Shown: positions 1 through 8,625, counted from the stretch's first letter. The stretch: 64,000 bases of DNA from Muribaculum gordoncarteri (GCF_004803695.1 NZ_CP039393.1:930001-994000); one strand, 5' to 3'. Numbers and translations are program-made. Notes: generated by a model not told the origin, from the sequence alone.

Positions 1-2
1 CA

Positions 3-191
3 CGCCGATTGTACAGGATGTATCGCACAATATACTATCCGGGAATAACGGTGGTCCACCATCACCGTGCAGCTTCCTATCACAACAGCAGGATGTTGTG
101 GATTCACATCGTGAACATGATGAAATATTTTAACAAGTGGGGTTGGTTTTTCGACCGGGAGCGCAAGGAGTTTAATGCACGATTGCGTTGA
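3..191 (+). CDS. Glycosyltransferase family 2, C-terminal end only
   Basis: The reading frame is open from the window edge and ends at a stop at 189-191, so only the last ~62 residues are visible. They contain YYPGITVVHHHRAASYHN followed by an aromatic segment ending in FDRERKEFNARLR. This resembles the end of WbbL-like rhamnosyl/glycosyltransferases (GT2), where the PG..VVH.H stretch closes the catalytic fold and an amphipathic tail contacts the membrane. The substrate cannot be told. It would act at the inner face of the cytoplasmic membrane in surface polysaccharide or LPS synthesis. The family call rests on a short tail and is moderately sure. Confidence 0.6.
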   Translation, partial: RRLYRMYRTIYYPGITVVHHHRAASYHNSRMLWIHIVNMMKYFNKWGWFFDRERKEFNARLR

Positions 192-259
192 AAAGTGGGT
201 AAAATATCGTAGCTTTTCACTATTTTTGCAGTGAATTAAATCAAGGAAAACTATATAAA

Positions 260-2167
260 ATGAGCGATATAATAAAGCTGTTGCCCGATTCGGTGGCTAA
301 CCAGATAGCGGCCGGAGAGGTGATTCAGCGTCCCGCATCGGTGATAAAGGAGTTGGTCGAAAATGCTATAGATGCGGGAGCTACAATCGTAAAAATAATA
401 CTTAAAGACGCCGGACGCACTTTGATACAGGTTGTCGACAACGGTTGCGGAATGTCGCCTACCGATGCACGACTGGCATTTGAGCGTCACTCTACATCCA
501 AAATATCACAGGCCTCCGATCTGTTCTCGCTTCACACAATGGGATTCCGTGGCGAGGCTCTTGCTTCGATATGCGCCATATCGCAAGTCGAATTGCGCAC
601 TATGCGTAAGGACGACAACATAGGCACACGCATCGTCATCAGCGGCTCGACTGTTGAAAGCCAGGAGCCCGATGTGTGTACGCCGGGAAGCAACATGATG
701 GTCAAGAATCTATTCTTCAATGTGCCCGCAAGGCGAAAGTTCCTTAAAAGCGATCACGTTGAGATGAGCAACATACTCCGTGAGTTTGAGCGCCTTGCAT
801 TGGTCAATCCCAATGTGGAGTTTCTGTTGGTACATAACGACACGACTGTCCATCAATTGATGAAATGCTCGTTTAAGCAGCGTATAATCGACCTTTTCGG
901 CAAGGCTCTTGACAAGCAGCTTGTCCCGGTTGAAACCGACACTTCGCTCGTGCGCATATCGGGATTTGTCAGCCGACCGGAAAATGCGCGTAAGAGGGGA
1001 GCCTTGCAATATCTGATGGTCAACGGGCGCAATATGCGTCACCCCTATTTCCACAAGGCGGTGATGCAGTGTTACGACCAGTTGATTCCAGCCGATGAGC
1101 AACCGTGCTATTTCCTGAACTTCACGGTTGACCCCGATACGATAGATGTCAACATACATCCCACCAAGAACGAGATAAAGTTTGAGAACGAGCAGCCTAT
1201 ATGGCAGATTCTCACGGCTGTCATAAAGGAGGGTCTGGGTAAGTTCAACGCCGTGCCGTCGATTGAATTTGATGTCACCGATGCTCCCGATATTCCCGTG
1301 TTCAATCCCAATGCCAATGCCAGCCATGAGGTGAAAATCGACAAGTCATACAATCCTTTCAACACCACCTCCACGCGCGATTCATCGCCGTCGACATCGG
1401 GCGGTTCATGGCGAAGCGGATTGAATGACGCAACGCAGGATTGGGAGAAGCTTTACGAAGACTTTGCACGTAACCGTGATGAGTCCTACGAAACAATGCG
1501 CGGAAGTGCGTTGAACGACATGACCGATGATATCGACCTGTCGGCCGTATCGTCGACCATGAATGATGATGCCGCCGGGGAACTGGACTTTGGAGCGGTG
1601 ACCGACAGTCAGAGCGTAATGCAGCTTAAGAACCGTTACATATTGTCGCCCTCCAAGTCGGGGCTCATGGTCATCGATCAGCATCGCGCTCATGTGAGGA
1701 TACTCTATGACCGTTACATCGATCTTGCAAATCTTGATGCGTTGAGCACACAGCGTGTGATATTTCCCGAAGTCGTCGACCTTACCGCCGCGCAGAATGC
1801 CGTTATGGAGGGTATCGTCGATGAGGCAAATGCCCTCGGCTTCGACATCTCATGTTTGGGCGACAACTCTTGGACTCTTAACGGTATGCCTTCGGTAATG
1901 AACGATGTCAACCCGAGAGAACTGATGCTCTCGATGATTGACACTGTTGTCGATGGAAGCGGTAAGATAGCCGATGACCTGCGTCACCACATTGCATTGT
2001 CGATGGCGAGAGCCGCGGCGATAAAGCCGGGGCGTCAGCTTACATCGGCCGAAATGGAGCATCTGCTCGGCGATTTGTTTAAACTGACTACGCCCAACTA
2101 TACTCCCGACGGGAAAATTATAATAAACATCATAGCAATCGATGACATAGCGCGACTTTTTGCATGA
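260..2167 (+). CDS. mutL: DNA mismatch repair protein MutL
   Basis: MutL couples MutS mismatch recognition to strand removal. The N-terminal GHKL ATPase is intact: ELVENAIDAGA (about residues 31-41), DNGCGM (about 60) and FRGEAL (about 95). A charged, Ser/Asp-rich linker runs from about 370 to 450 and a C-terminal dimerisation domain follows. At residues 473-484 the sequence reads DQHRAHVRILYD. The endonuclease motif of MutH-less bacteria is DQHA-x2-E-x4-E, so both acidic metal ligands are changed (V479, D484), and the later ACR and CPHGRP motifs are also absent. Length 635 is normal. A -7-like TATTTTTG lies at 221-228. The identification is firm; loss of nuclease activity is inferred. Confidence 0.97.
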   Translation: MSDIIKLLPDSVANQIAAGEVIQRPASVIKELVENAIDAGATIVKIILKDAGRTLIQVVDNGCGMSPTDARLAFERHSTSKISQASDLFSLHTMGFRGEALASICAISQVELRTMRKDDNIGTRIVISGSTVESQEPDVCTPGSNMMVKNLFFNVPARRKFLKSDHVEMSNILREFERLALVNPNVEFLLVHNDTTVHQLMKCSFKQRIIDLFGKALDKQLVPVETDTSLVRISGFVSRPENARKRGALQYLMVNGRNMRHPYFHKAVMQCYDQLIPADEQPCYFLNFTVDPDTIDVNIHPTKNEIKFENEQPIWQILTAVIKEGLGKFNAVPSIEFDVTDAPDIPVFNPNANASHEVKIDKSYNPFNTTSTRDSSPSTSGGSWRSGLNDATQDWEKLYEDFARNRDESYETMRGSALNDMTDDIDLSAVSSTMNDDAAGELDFGAVTDSQSVMQLKNRYILSPSKSGLMVIDQHRAHVRILYDRYIDLANLDALSTQRVIFPEVVDLTAAQNAVMEGIVDEANALGFDISCLGDNSWTLNGMPSVMNDVNPRELMLSMIDTVVDGSGKIADDLRHHIALSMARAAAIKPGRQLTSAEMEHLLGDLFKLTTPNYTPDGKIIINIIAIDDIARLFA

Positions 2168-2211
2168 TTTTGTGCTTTTCGTCGATATTTCACGATTTTT
2201 ACACTTCGTTA

Positions 2212-2243
2212 TTGCGTAAATACGTTGACTATCGTTAACTTTG
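2212..2243 (+). promoter_or_regulatory. Bacteroidetes-type promoter for the 2263 gene
   Basis: TTG at 2212-2214 and TAACTTTG at 2236-2243 are 21 bases apart and end 19 bases before the ATG at 2263. This fits the sigma-ABfr -33/-7 consensus. Confidence 0.6.
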
Positions 2244-2262
2244 TGCTAAAATAACATTATAA

Positions 2263-2880
2263 ATGAGAAAGTATATTCTATGTCTTGCCCTCGTGGCTTC
2301 AATGATAGGCGCATTCAGCGCATCGGCTCAATTCCGTTACGGCCCTATGCTGGGAATCGATATCACCAATCTTAAATTCCGTCAAGACTTGATCACAGTC
2401 GACAAGAGTGTGGGATTCTCAACCGGTATTGCCACCGAAATGATGTTTCCCGGTATCGGTTTCGGTGTAAGTTCGGGAATTTTCTATGAGCAGCGCGGTG
2501 CCACATTGAATCTCGGCGAAAAGCTCGTGTGGGCTTCGCAGGGTTATGGCAAGGAGCGCAGCTATCTTCATTACATAGAGATACCTATACATCTTCGATT
2601 CAAATATACTCGTCTTAACGGAATGGAGGACTATGTCGCTCCCTTTGTGTTCGGTGGTCCGTCATTCAGCATCCTTGCCGCTCACAGCAATGTGAAGGCG
2701 TTGAAGTATGCCGGAGGCGAAATGGGACTTACCGTGGGATTGGGTGTCGAGATTTTCAAGAACTGGCAGGTACAGGCAAGCCGCACATGGGGTATGGTCT
2801 ATGCCGTCAAGACCAAGCTGCTCGATGATTTCAGTGCCAAGAACCGCACCTGGGACATTAGAGTGGTCTACCTATTCTAA
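2263..2880 (+). CDS. Porin-family outer-membrane beta-barrel protein (PorT-like)
   Basis: The protein has 205 residues. Residues 1-22 form a signal peptide ending ASAQF. The rest is alternating hydrophobic/polar strands with aromatic girdles and a C-terminal strand ending RVVYLF, a typical outer-membrane barrel terminus. It belongs with the small Bacteroidetes 'outer membrane beta-barrel' proteins (OMP_b-brl_2 type). Its 3' end overlaps the convergent 2872 gene by 9 bases. No specific substrate or role can be given. A similar protein lies at 4469-5155 on the other strand. Confidence 0.8.
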   Translation: MRKYILCLALVASMIGAFSASAQFRYGPMLGIDITNLKFRQDLITVDKSVGFSTGIATEMMFPGIGFGVSSGIFYEQRGATLNLGEKLVWASQGYGKERSYLHYIEIPIHLRFKYTRLNGMEDYVAPFVFGGPSFSILAAHSNVKALKYAGGEMGLTVGLGVEIFKNWQVQASRTWGMVYAVKTKLLDDFSAKNRTWDIRVVYLF

Positions 2881-3321
2881 ATCGGCGTAATCGGGAACTT
2901 CTTTCAAAAAATCGTAGGACATGTTGTCGTAGTCAATGCGGCAGCAATAGTGGTTCATGCCGTTTGACACGATGAGATAACGTGCATGGAGCACCATGTT
3001 GTAACGCACTATCTGGTCAAATGTCGACTGCGAAATCACTATTGACGACGCCTTATACTCGACAATCACCATCGGAGAGCCGTGCTTGTCAAATACCACC
3101 GTGTCACAACGGCGACGCGTGCCGTTGAGTGTTATCCCTATTTCATTGGCCATTAGCGATTCAGGGAATCCCTTATGATTTATCAGATAGTTCACGAAGT
3201 GTTGTCTTACCCACTCCTCGGGGGTGAGTATGATGAACTTCTTGCGCAATCGGTCGAAGATTTTTACACCTTCGTCGTCACGTTGCAGTCTTATGTCAAA
3301 TGATGGCAGATTCAGCTCCAT
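2872..3321 (-). CDS. Orphan type I restriction R-subunit N-terminal-like protein (HSDR_N family)
   Basis: The protein has 149 residues. The core shows a PD-(D/E)XK-like arrangement: an acidic residue in RRCDTVVFD (about 90-98) and VEYKAS (about 107-112), with hydrophobic strands before each. This matches the HSDR_N_2 fold, the nuclease part of HsdR. There is no helicase, methylase or specificity gene nearby, so it is not a working restriction system. Bacteroidales commonly carry such a gene next to holA, and its job is unknown. It could be a small DNA or RNA nuclease. It diverges from holA, with 67 bases between the starts. Confidence 0.75.
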   Translation of the reverse strand: MELNLPSFDIRLQRDDEGVKIFDRLRKKFIILTPEEWVRQHFVNYLINHKGFPESLMANEIGITLNGTRRRCDTVVFDKHGSPMVIVEYKASSIVISQSTFDQIVRYNMVLHARYLIVSNGMNHYCCRIDYDNMSYDFLKEVPDYADLE

Positions 3322-3388
3322 TCAATATTCTTGTTTGCGTCACTTATTTTCTGTAAATTTACAAAAAAAATTATTACCCTTATAAGTT

Positions 3389-4426
3389 ATGGCTCAGGCA
3401 TCGTCGGCAGTTACATTTGAAGGATTGAAATCGCAGCTCGCATCACGCAAATATGCTCCCGTATATTTGCTGCATGGCGAGGAGGGCTACTATATCGACG
3501 AGTTGCTGTCGATGTTTGAGAATATAATTCCCGAAGCCGACCGTGACTTTAATCTCTACACATTCTATGCCCCGGAAACAGGGCCTGACACGATAATGGA
3601 CGCATGTCGCCGTTATCCTATGATGTCGGATTATCAGGTGGTGATAGTGAAGGAGGCACAGGCCATAAGAGCCGACCAGCTTAACAGGTTTCATCTCTAT
3701 GCTTCACAGCCCACGATGTCGACTATATTGGTGATCAGCTGTCGTGGCGCGCAAGCCAAGGCCAAGGACCTGATAAAGCAGATAAACACCCATGGTGGGG
3801 TGGTGTTTGAGTCACAGAAGGTGACCGACCGCAATGCCGGGCCCATAATAAGCGGATTCATAAAGCAGAAGGGGCTTAACATCGAAACCAAAGGACTCGC
3901 CATGTTGCGTGACTACGTGGGTACCGACCTTTCGCGACTGTACAATGAAATCGACAAACTCACGGTGGCTCTTGCCCCCGGGTCAACGATAACCCCCGAG
4001 GTGATTGAACGCCACATAGGCATGAGCAAGGATTACAATAACTTTGAACTTGTGAACGCTCTTGCCTTGAAGGATTTCAACCGTGCCTTCAGGATTGTCG
4101 ATTATTTCCGCCGCAATCCCAAGAATAATCCTGTTGTAGTGACTATAGGCACTATATGGAACTATTTTTCCAATCTGTTGCTTGTCACCTACTGTCGCGA
4201 CAGAAGCGAGAGTGCGTTATGTGCCGAGATAGGAATACGCCGTTCATGGCTGCCCGACGATTACAAGCAGGGAATGCGCAATTACAATGCGTGGAAATTG
4301 ATTGAGATTCTGCACGAGATTCGTGTAGCCGATTGTCGCAGCAAGGGTGTGGGGTCGCGTATGGATTCCTACGACATCCTCAATGATCTCGTGTTTCACA
4401 TCCTCACCGCTCCCGGCAAGATTTAG
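3389..4426 (+). CDS. holA: DNA polymerase III delta subunit
   Basis: HolA opens the beta clamp within the clamp-loader complex. The 345-residue length fits. The N-terminal region has the family stretch PVYLLHGEEGYYIDELL (about 24-40). The AAA+-like core follows with IVKEAQ (about 88-93) and ISCRGAQAK (about 115). The C-terminal collar contains KDFNRAFRIVDYFRRNP (about 230-246). Delta subunits lack a working Walker A, and none is seen here. The stop TAG at 4424-4426 lies in a weak inverted repeat (AGAGCCG at 4425-4431, CGGCTCT at 4451-4457) that may help to end this gene and the convergent one. Confidence 0.93.
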   Translation: MAQASSAVTFEGLKSQLASRKYAPVYLLHGEEGYYIDELLSMFENIIPEADRDFNLYTFYAPETGPDTIMDACRRYPMMSDYQVVIVKEAQAIRADQLNRFHLYASQPTMSTILVISCRGAQAKAKDLIKQINTHGGVVFESQKVTDRNAGPIISGFIKQKGLNIETKGLAMLRDYVGTDLSRLYNEIDKLTVALAPGSTITPEVIERHIGMSKDYNNFELVNALALKDFNRAFRIVDYFRRNPKNNPVVVTIGTIWNYFSNLLLVTYCRDRSESALCAEIGIRRSWLPDDYKQGMRNYNAWKLIEILHEIRVADCRSKGVGSRMDSYDILNDLVFHILTAPGKI

Positions 4427-4468
4427 AGCCGTTGATATTTATTGTCGAACCGGCTCTTAGAAAGCTTA

Positions 4469-5155
4469 TTATTTCAGGCGATAGCTGTAGCCCAGGGTGA
4501 CGAGTATCGACATTCCTCGCGAGGCCGAGAATGTGTCACGACGCTCATCGGGGAATATGTTGCCGATTCCGAAGTAGTAACGTGCTTCGAGATTTATGAG
4601 ATGCTTGCGCTTGATTGTAAATTCAATGCCCGCACCGCCCGATATTCCGTAGTCAAACTTATTGGTGGGCTCCAATATCATCTGGTCGGTTTCGCGGTTT
4701 GGCGGAAAGTCGGGTATGTTGGCTATGTTGTGGACATCGAAGTTGGATGAATAGCTTGTGCTGATCATGTATCCCACCTCGGGGCCGAGATTGAAGAATC
4801 CTTTTACGGTGCGTCCTCCAAAGAATATGTGGGTGAGAAGCGGCAGCTGTATATAGTTGAGCTTGCGTTCAAAGCTGAACGGTGCACCCTCGAAATTCTC
4901 CTTCCATCCGCGTTGCTCCAGGTTTAACTCGGCTATCAGTCCGAAGTGACGCTCCTCCCAGTAGCGCACTGTTATACCCATCGTTTCACCTACTACAAAT
5001 GACTGCTTGGTGCTGGGCGCGAACGACATTTTGGAGAGTGTGACACCGGCTTTACCGCCTATTGCCACTTTTGAGGTATAGTGAGCCTGTGCCGATGCGG
5101 TCAAGCCGACGACCGACAGCAGCAGAGCCAATGCTATATTGCGAATCATGTTCAT
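4469..5155 (-). CDS. Porin-family outer-membrane beta-barrel protein (PorT-like)
   Basis: The protein has 228 residues, with a signal peptide at 1-22 (…GLTASAQA). Barrel strands follow, including a GGKAGVTLSKM-type first strand and a last strand ending TLGYSYRLK. The start ATG at 5155 directly abuts the TAA stop of the LysM gene (5156-5158), so the two are co-transcribed and probably translationally coupled. It may sit in the outer membrane over its LysM partner, which is inferred only from the layout. It is the same broad family as the 2263 gene but not a close duplicate. Confidence 0.8.
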   Translation of the reverse strand: MNMIRNIALALLLSVVGLTASAQAHYTSKVAIGGKAGVTLSKMSFAPSTKQSFVVGETMGITVRYWEERHFGLIAELNLEQRGWKENFEGAPFSFERKLNYIQLPLLTHIFFGGRTVKGFFNLGPEVGYMISTSYSSNFDVHNIANIPDFPPNRETDQMILEPTNKFDYGISGGAGIEFTIKRKHLINLEARYYFGIGNIFPDERRDTFSASRGMSILVTLGYSYRLK

Positions 5156-7009
5156 TTACAGTGGAAGTTTTTCGATTACTCCTGACGGACGGAAATTGAT
5201 GAAGTACAATCGGTCGTTTATTACACCTTCCGATTCGGCGGGCTTTGAGAAGTGATAGCCGCTTTGGATTCCGTCGTAAGAGTAATGTGAGTTGTTCAAC
5301 CCGTTGTTGTCACGGTGTATCGCATTGATCATATAGAATCCGGTGTCGAATCCGAGGATGCCCTGCACGGGAATCGCGCTCATCATGGGTGAGCCGTACC
5401 AACGCTTGTAGAGTTCGGCGAAGTCACGCGAGCGGTAGCTTGAGTCGTCATTGAAGAAGCGTGAGTAGATGGTTGAGTTCATCGTGTGCAGATTCTCGAG
5501 CATGTCGCTGCGGAATGTAATCCATTCGGGATAGCCGAAGAGGCGCACATTGTTGTAGTCCAGGAGATTTTCGCGATAGGTCTTCAGTGCTCCTATGATG
5601 TGAGAGAACTCGGTCTGTGTTCCCGATGCGGGTACGAATATGTAACGGTTGTCATGCTCAAGCTGTGCAAGGTCGCTCTCCTTCAGATAACCCGAATAGT
5701 GTATCTCGGTGAAGGGCAGGTTGCGTGACGACAGCTCGGAGCGGAGCTTGTTGATAAATTCAATCTTATCGGTCTTGCCTTCGTTGGGGATAAGCAGCAC
5801 GGGCATGTAGTCCATGTAGGAGCCGAGCAATGCGGTAACGGCTTCATCATACATGTCGGAGTGGGGGATGTTGGCCTGCATTACAGCCTTGTTGTTTTTG
5901 TACAACTCACTCTTTACGGCAAAGATGTTCATTACATTCATGTCGTGCTGTAATGCGAAGTCCGAGATGGCATTGAGCTGAGCCTCGTCATCAGGAGCGA
6001 TTATGATGTCATATACTCCGAAGTCGGGCGAGGTCATGAGGTTGCGCACGGTGTCGATGCTTGCCGCAGTGTCAAATGCGCGGATGTTGATTTTGCTGCC
6101 GATGTTGCGCAGGCTGTCGACTGCGATGAGGAATCCCTTGTAGAACTCGGTGTATAGCTGAGTCTGCTTGTCGGGTTTCTCCTGGTCGAGCATGAAGGGA
6201 AGCATCATGGCTATGTCGACGGAGTTGTCGACAATTGTAGAGTCGCTCTCCTCCGATTGTTCTTCGGTTGCTTCATCCTCCGACGGCTCTTCGGCATCGG
6301 CGTCCTCCTCGTTGTAATAGTCGTTGACGGTAGTCGTGGGGATGGCCGGCATTACAGGTTCACGTTTTAGTTCAGGTGCTGCTTTTTGCTCGGTTTCCGT
6401 TTCTTCAGCCACAACGGTGGTTTCGGTTTCGGGCTCTTGTTCCGGCTCGGTTGCAGGTTCTTCGTCCCTTGTATAGTTGTCGACTTCGGCTACATCAGCT
6501 TCCGATGATGTCGATGTCACGTGATTTCCGCTTTTGGGGATGTTGAGTACCACTCCCTGTTTGAGGCCGTGGGCTATCGATGGATTTGCCGCAATCAGCT
6601 CCTCTTCGGTTATTCCGTAGTGCTTGCTGATTCCGTAGATGGTTTCACCTTTCTCCACGAAATGGGTCGATGCTACCGATGCCACATCTATAGTCTTGGG
6701 CTTGGCCTTTTCTTCGGGAGCTTCCTTCTCCGCTGTGATTTGATCCATTTCGTCGACAGGGAAATAGAGAATCTGGTTGGCGCGCAATCCGTCGGCCACA
6801 ACGGGGTTGTATTTTATAAGTTCGGCTTTGGTCAGTCCGAATTGTTTGCACAAACTGTAGATTGTTTCTTTCGGCTTAACCTGGTAATAGTAGTATTCTT
6901 TACCGTTTATTTTCTTTATGGGAAGCTCAATTGCCTGCATTGCTCCTGCCGTGAGAATCAGCATCAAAGCGGAGGCTGTAAGCTTTATGAACGGGTTGCG
7001 AAATTTCAT
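5156..7009 (-). CDS. LysM-domain envelope protein with C-terminal periplasmic-binding-protein-like domain
   Basis: The protein has 617 residues. A hydrophobic export signal lies at about 8-27. LysM 1 spans about 39-85 (YQVKPKETIYSLCKQFGLT), and LysM 2 about 113-158 (FVEKGETIYGISKHYGIT). A strongly acidic Glu/Asp linker follows at about 168-260. The remainder reads like a type I periplasmic binding fold (VDIAMMLPFMLDQ at about 265, with a receptor-ligand-like core). It probably anchors to peptidoglycan. Whether the C-terminal domain binds a ligand is unknown. The gene heads a two-gene unit with the barrel protein at 4469-5155 and has its own promoter at 7036-7067. Confidence 0.85.
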   Translation of the reverse strand: MKFRNPFIKLTASALMLILTAGAMQAIELPIKKINGKEYYYYQVKPKETIYSLCKQFGLTKAELIKYNPVVADGLRANQILYFPVDEMDQITAEKEAPEEKAKPKTIDVASVASTHFVEKGETIYGISKHYGITEEELIAANPSIAHGLKQGVVLNIPKSGNHVTSTSSEADVAEVDNYTRDEEPATEPEQEPETETTVVAEETETEQKAAPELKREPVMPAIPTTTVNDYYNEEDADAEEPSEDEATEEQSEESDSTIVDNSVDIAMMLPFMLDQEKPDKQTQLYTEFYKGFLIAVDSLRNIGSKINIRAFDTAASIDTVRNLMTSPDFGVYDIIIAPDDEAQLNAISDFALQHDMNVMNIFAVKSELYKNNKAVMQANIPHSDMYDEAVTALLGSYMDYMPVLLIPNEGKTDKIEFINKLRSELSSRNLPFTEIHYSGYLKESDLAQLEHDNRYIFVPASGTQTEFSHIIGALKTYRENLLDYNNVRLFGYPEWITFRSDMLENLHTMNSTIYSRFFNDDSSYRSRDFAELYKRWYGSPMMSAIPVQGILGFDTGFYMINAIHRDNNGLNNSHYSYDGIQSGYHFSKPAESEGVINDRLYFINFRPSGVIEKLPL

Positions 7010-7035
7010 AATTCAAAACTGCGTTATTATCAACA

Positions 7036-7067
7036 CAAAGGTAAGAAACATTTTTCGTTATCTCAAA
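7036..7067 (-). promoter_or_regulatory. Bacteroidetes-type promoter for the LysM gene
   Basis: On the minus strand, TTTG (7064-7067) and TACCTTTG (7036-7043) are separated by 20 bases. This is a near-perfect -33/-7 pair, 26 bases before the ATG at 7009. Confidence 0.7.
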
Positions 7068-7092
7068 ACATTATGTTTAAAACCATAAAAAA

Positions 7093-7130
7093 TGAAAGGA
7101 CAGGAGAATATTTTCCCTCCTGTCCTTTCA
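7093..7130 (-). terminator. Rho-independent terminator of the ECF S-component gene
   Basis: A perfect 14-bp stem (7093-7106 with 7117-7130) has a 10-base loop. On the minus strand it is followed by a run of six T (7087-7092). Confidence 0.85.
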
Positions 7131-7149
7131 CTATGAGTTATTGCGTGAC

Positions 7150-7662
7150 TTACTTGTTGAGGATGTAGCGTATGGTGAGGTAGCCGCCTATTACCTGGAA
7201 AGCCAGTCCGGGAAGTCCGGTGGTAAGGTCGGAGAGTGCGGCTGAGAATGAGTTTATCATGAGTGCCTCAATGGCGGTTCCTATCAGCTGATAGCTGATG
7301 ACTATGCCAAGAATCACGATGATGGAGAGTCGGTTGAATTTATGAGCGAAGCATGATGCGGTGGCTGCAAGGATGAGGCTCTTCATCGTGATGATGGGGA
7401 GCGTCGCTACGGGAGGCATGCCAAACATCATGGAGTTGATGAGCGGTGACATAAGTGCGGTGATGACTCCGACGCGCCATCCGAATTTGTAGGCTCCAAC
7501 AAGGGTAAAGAAGTATATCGGCAACCAGGTGAGGCCGCCTCCGGGTACGAGGTGACATATCTGGGGCAAAACTACATTGCCTACGACAAAAAGTGCTGCG
7601 ATGATGTAGGTGCGTACATCGCGGTATTCAAGCGAATGAAGACGGATGGATTGTGCGGTCAT
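7150..7662 (-). CDS. ECF-type transporter S component-like membrane protein
   Basis: The protein has 170 residues from the start at 7662 (MTAQSIRLHSLEYRDVRT). Five or six membrane segments are visible, with the loop PGGGLTWLPIYFFTLVGAY typical of vitamin or nucleobase S components. S components bind the substrate and share the EcfT/EcfA module encoded elsewhere. The substrate is not recognisable. An upstream in-frame ATG at 7704 would overlap the promoter at 7693-7723, so the start at 7662 is preferred. The gene is monocistronic, bounded by its own promoter and terminator. Thiamine or a related vitamin would be a guess only. Confidence 0.75.
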   Translation of the reverse strand: MTAQSIRLHSLEYRDVRTYIIAALFVVGNVVLPQICHLVPGGGLTWLPIYFFTLVGAYKFGWRVGVITALMSPLINSMMFGMPPVATLPIITMKSLILAATASCFAHKFNRLSIIVILGIVISYQLIGTAIEALMINSFSAALSDLTTGLPGLAFQVIGGYLTIRYILNK

Positions 7663-7692
7663 GATTTTTGATGCTGTTAAATGTTTATGTTG

Positions 7693-7723
7693 CAAAATTA
7701 ACATTATTCTTCAATGTGGACAA
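7693..7723 (-). promoter_or_regulatory. Bacteroidetes-type promoter for the ECF S-component gene
   Basis: On the minus strand, TTG (7721-7723) and TAATTTTG (7693-7700) are 20 bases apart. The position rules out the ATG at 7704 as the start. Confidence 0.6.
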
Positions 7724-7749
7724 TCACAATGTCTTAAAAATGAAAAAAA

Positions 7750-7784
7750 ATCGGGATGCACTAACTGATATAGTGCATCCCGAT
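7750..7784 (-). terminator. Rho-independent terminator of the OmpA-family gene
   Basis: A perfect 14-bp stem (7750-7763 with 7771-7784) has a 7-base loop. On the minus strand it is followed by eight T (complement of 7743-7750). Confidence 0.88.
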
Positions 7785-7807
7785 GTGTTATGTCGCAATA
7801 TTGTAGA

Positions 7808-8506
7808 TTACAATGTTCCGTTCTCAGCGTCCTGAATCATTTGCGGACTTGCAGTGATGTAGATCTCCACACGACGGTTCTGAGCACGTCCTTCAGGAGT
7901 GTCATTTGATGCTACATAGTCGGCCATGGGCACACCCTGAGCTGAAAGACGGGTAGGCTGGATGCCCGAGTTGACGAGATAGGAGAGCACTGCATCGGCA
8001 CGACCGGTTGATACTCTCTCATTTACAGCGTAGCCACCGGTGTTGTCGGTGAATCCGAAAATCTGTACATCGGTGAGAGGATTTTCACGCAATGACACGA
8101 CAAACTTGGAAAGATCCTGCTTTGCCGACGGGCTGAGTGTAGTTCCGTTGGTGGGGAAGAGGATTCCGCCGGGGAATGTCACCTTGATTGCCTGTAATCC
8201 GTTCTGGTCGGTGGTCTGTTCAACCTTTGTGTCCTCGGGCAGAGCAGCCTGAAGTTCCTGCTGCTGCTTGTCCATCTTCTTTCCGATAAGGGCACCTGCT
8301 CCGGCACCTACTGCAGCACCGATTGCACTACCTATACCGGCACCTTTACCGCCGCCGATAAGAGCGCCTATGCCGGCACCTAAGGCACCGCCGCCACCGC
8401 CACCGATAAGAGCTCCCTTTCCGGTGTTGGTCATTGAACTACATCCCGATGAAACAAGAATGCACACGGCTAATAATGCCGCACCTGTAAGCTTAATAAG
8501 TTTCAT
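7808..8506 (-). CDS. OmpA-family lipoprotein with glycine-zipper region (YiaD-like)
   Basis: The protein has 232 residues. A lipoprotein signal ends LVSSGC (Cys22), so it should be lipidated. Residues 30-80 form a glycine zipper (GGGGGGALGAGIGALIGGG, GSAIGAAVGAGAGALIG) that can insert in or pack against membrane. The C-terminal OmpA domain (about 110-225) has FPTNGTTLSPSAKQDL, the peptidoglycan-binding loop GFTDNTGGYAVNERVSTGRA, and the ending EGRAQNRRVEIYI. It should link the outer membrane to the wall. A -7 box TAACTTTG lies on the minus strand at 8544-8551. It is monocistronic. Confidence 0.92.
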   Translation of the reverse strand: MKLIKLTGAALLAVCILVSSGCSSMTNTGKGALIGGGGGGALGAGIGALIGGGKGAGIGSAIGAAVGAGAGALIGKKMDKQQQELQAALPEDTKVEQTTDQNGLQAIKVTFPGGILFPTNGTTLSPSAKQDLSKFVVSLRENPLTDVQIFGFTDNTGGYAVNERVSTGRADAVLSYLVNSGIQPTRLSAQGVPMADYVASNDTPEGRAQNRRVEIYITASPQMIQDAENGTL

Positions 8507-8625
8507 AGTTTCTAATTTTACATTTTAACTTAATCCGAGATGGCAAAGTTAACATTTTATTTTACTCGCACTCTATCTCGAAGTGATTTTATTTACTTAT
8601 AAATACAAGAGAAAAGGTTGAATTG

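Noticed and set aside
710-1327. 205-codon open frame on the minus strand inside mutL
   Set aside because: It is fully antisense to a well-conserved gene, has no family-like motif and no promoter.
6521-7168. 215-codon open frame on the plus strand across the LysM gene
   Set aside because: Antisense to LysM coding sequence; the composition (Cys/Tyr/Phe-rich) is that of a reversed acidic/Lys-rich gene, and it crosses the promoter and terminator.
8268-8528. Pro/Ala-rich plus-strand frame opposite the glycine zipper
   Set aside because: The complement of Gly/Ala codons reads as Pro/Ala; shadow of the OmpA-family gene.
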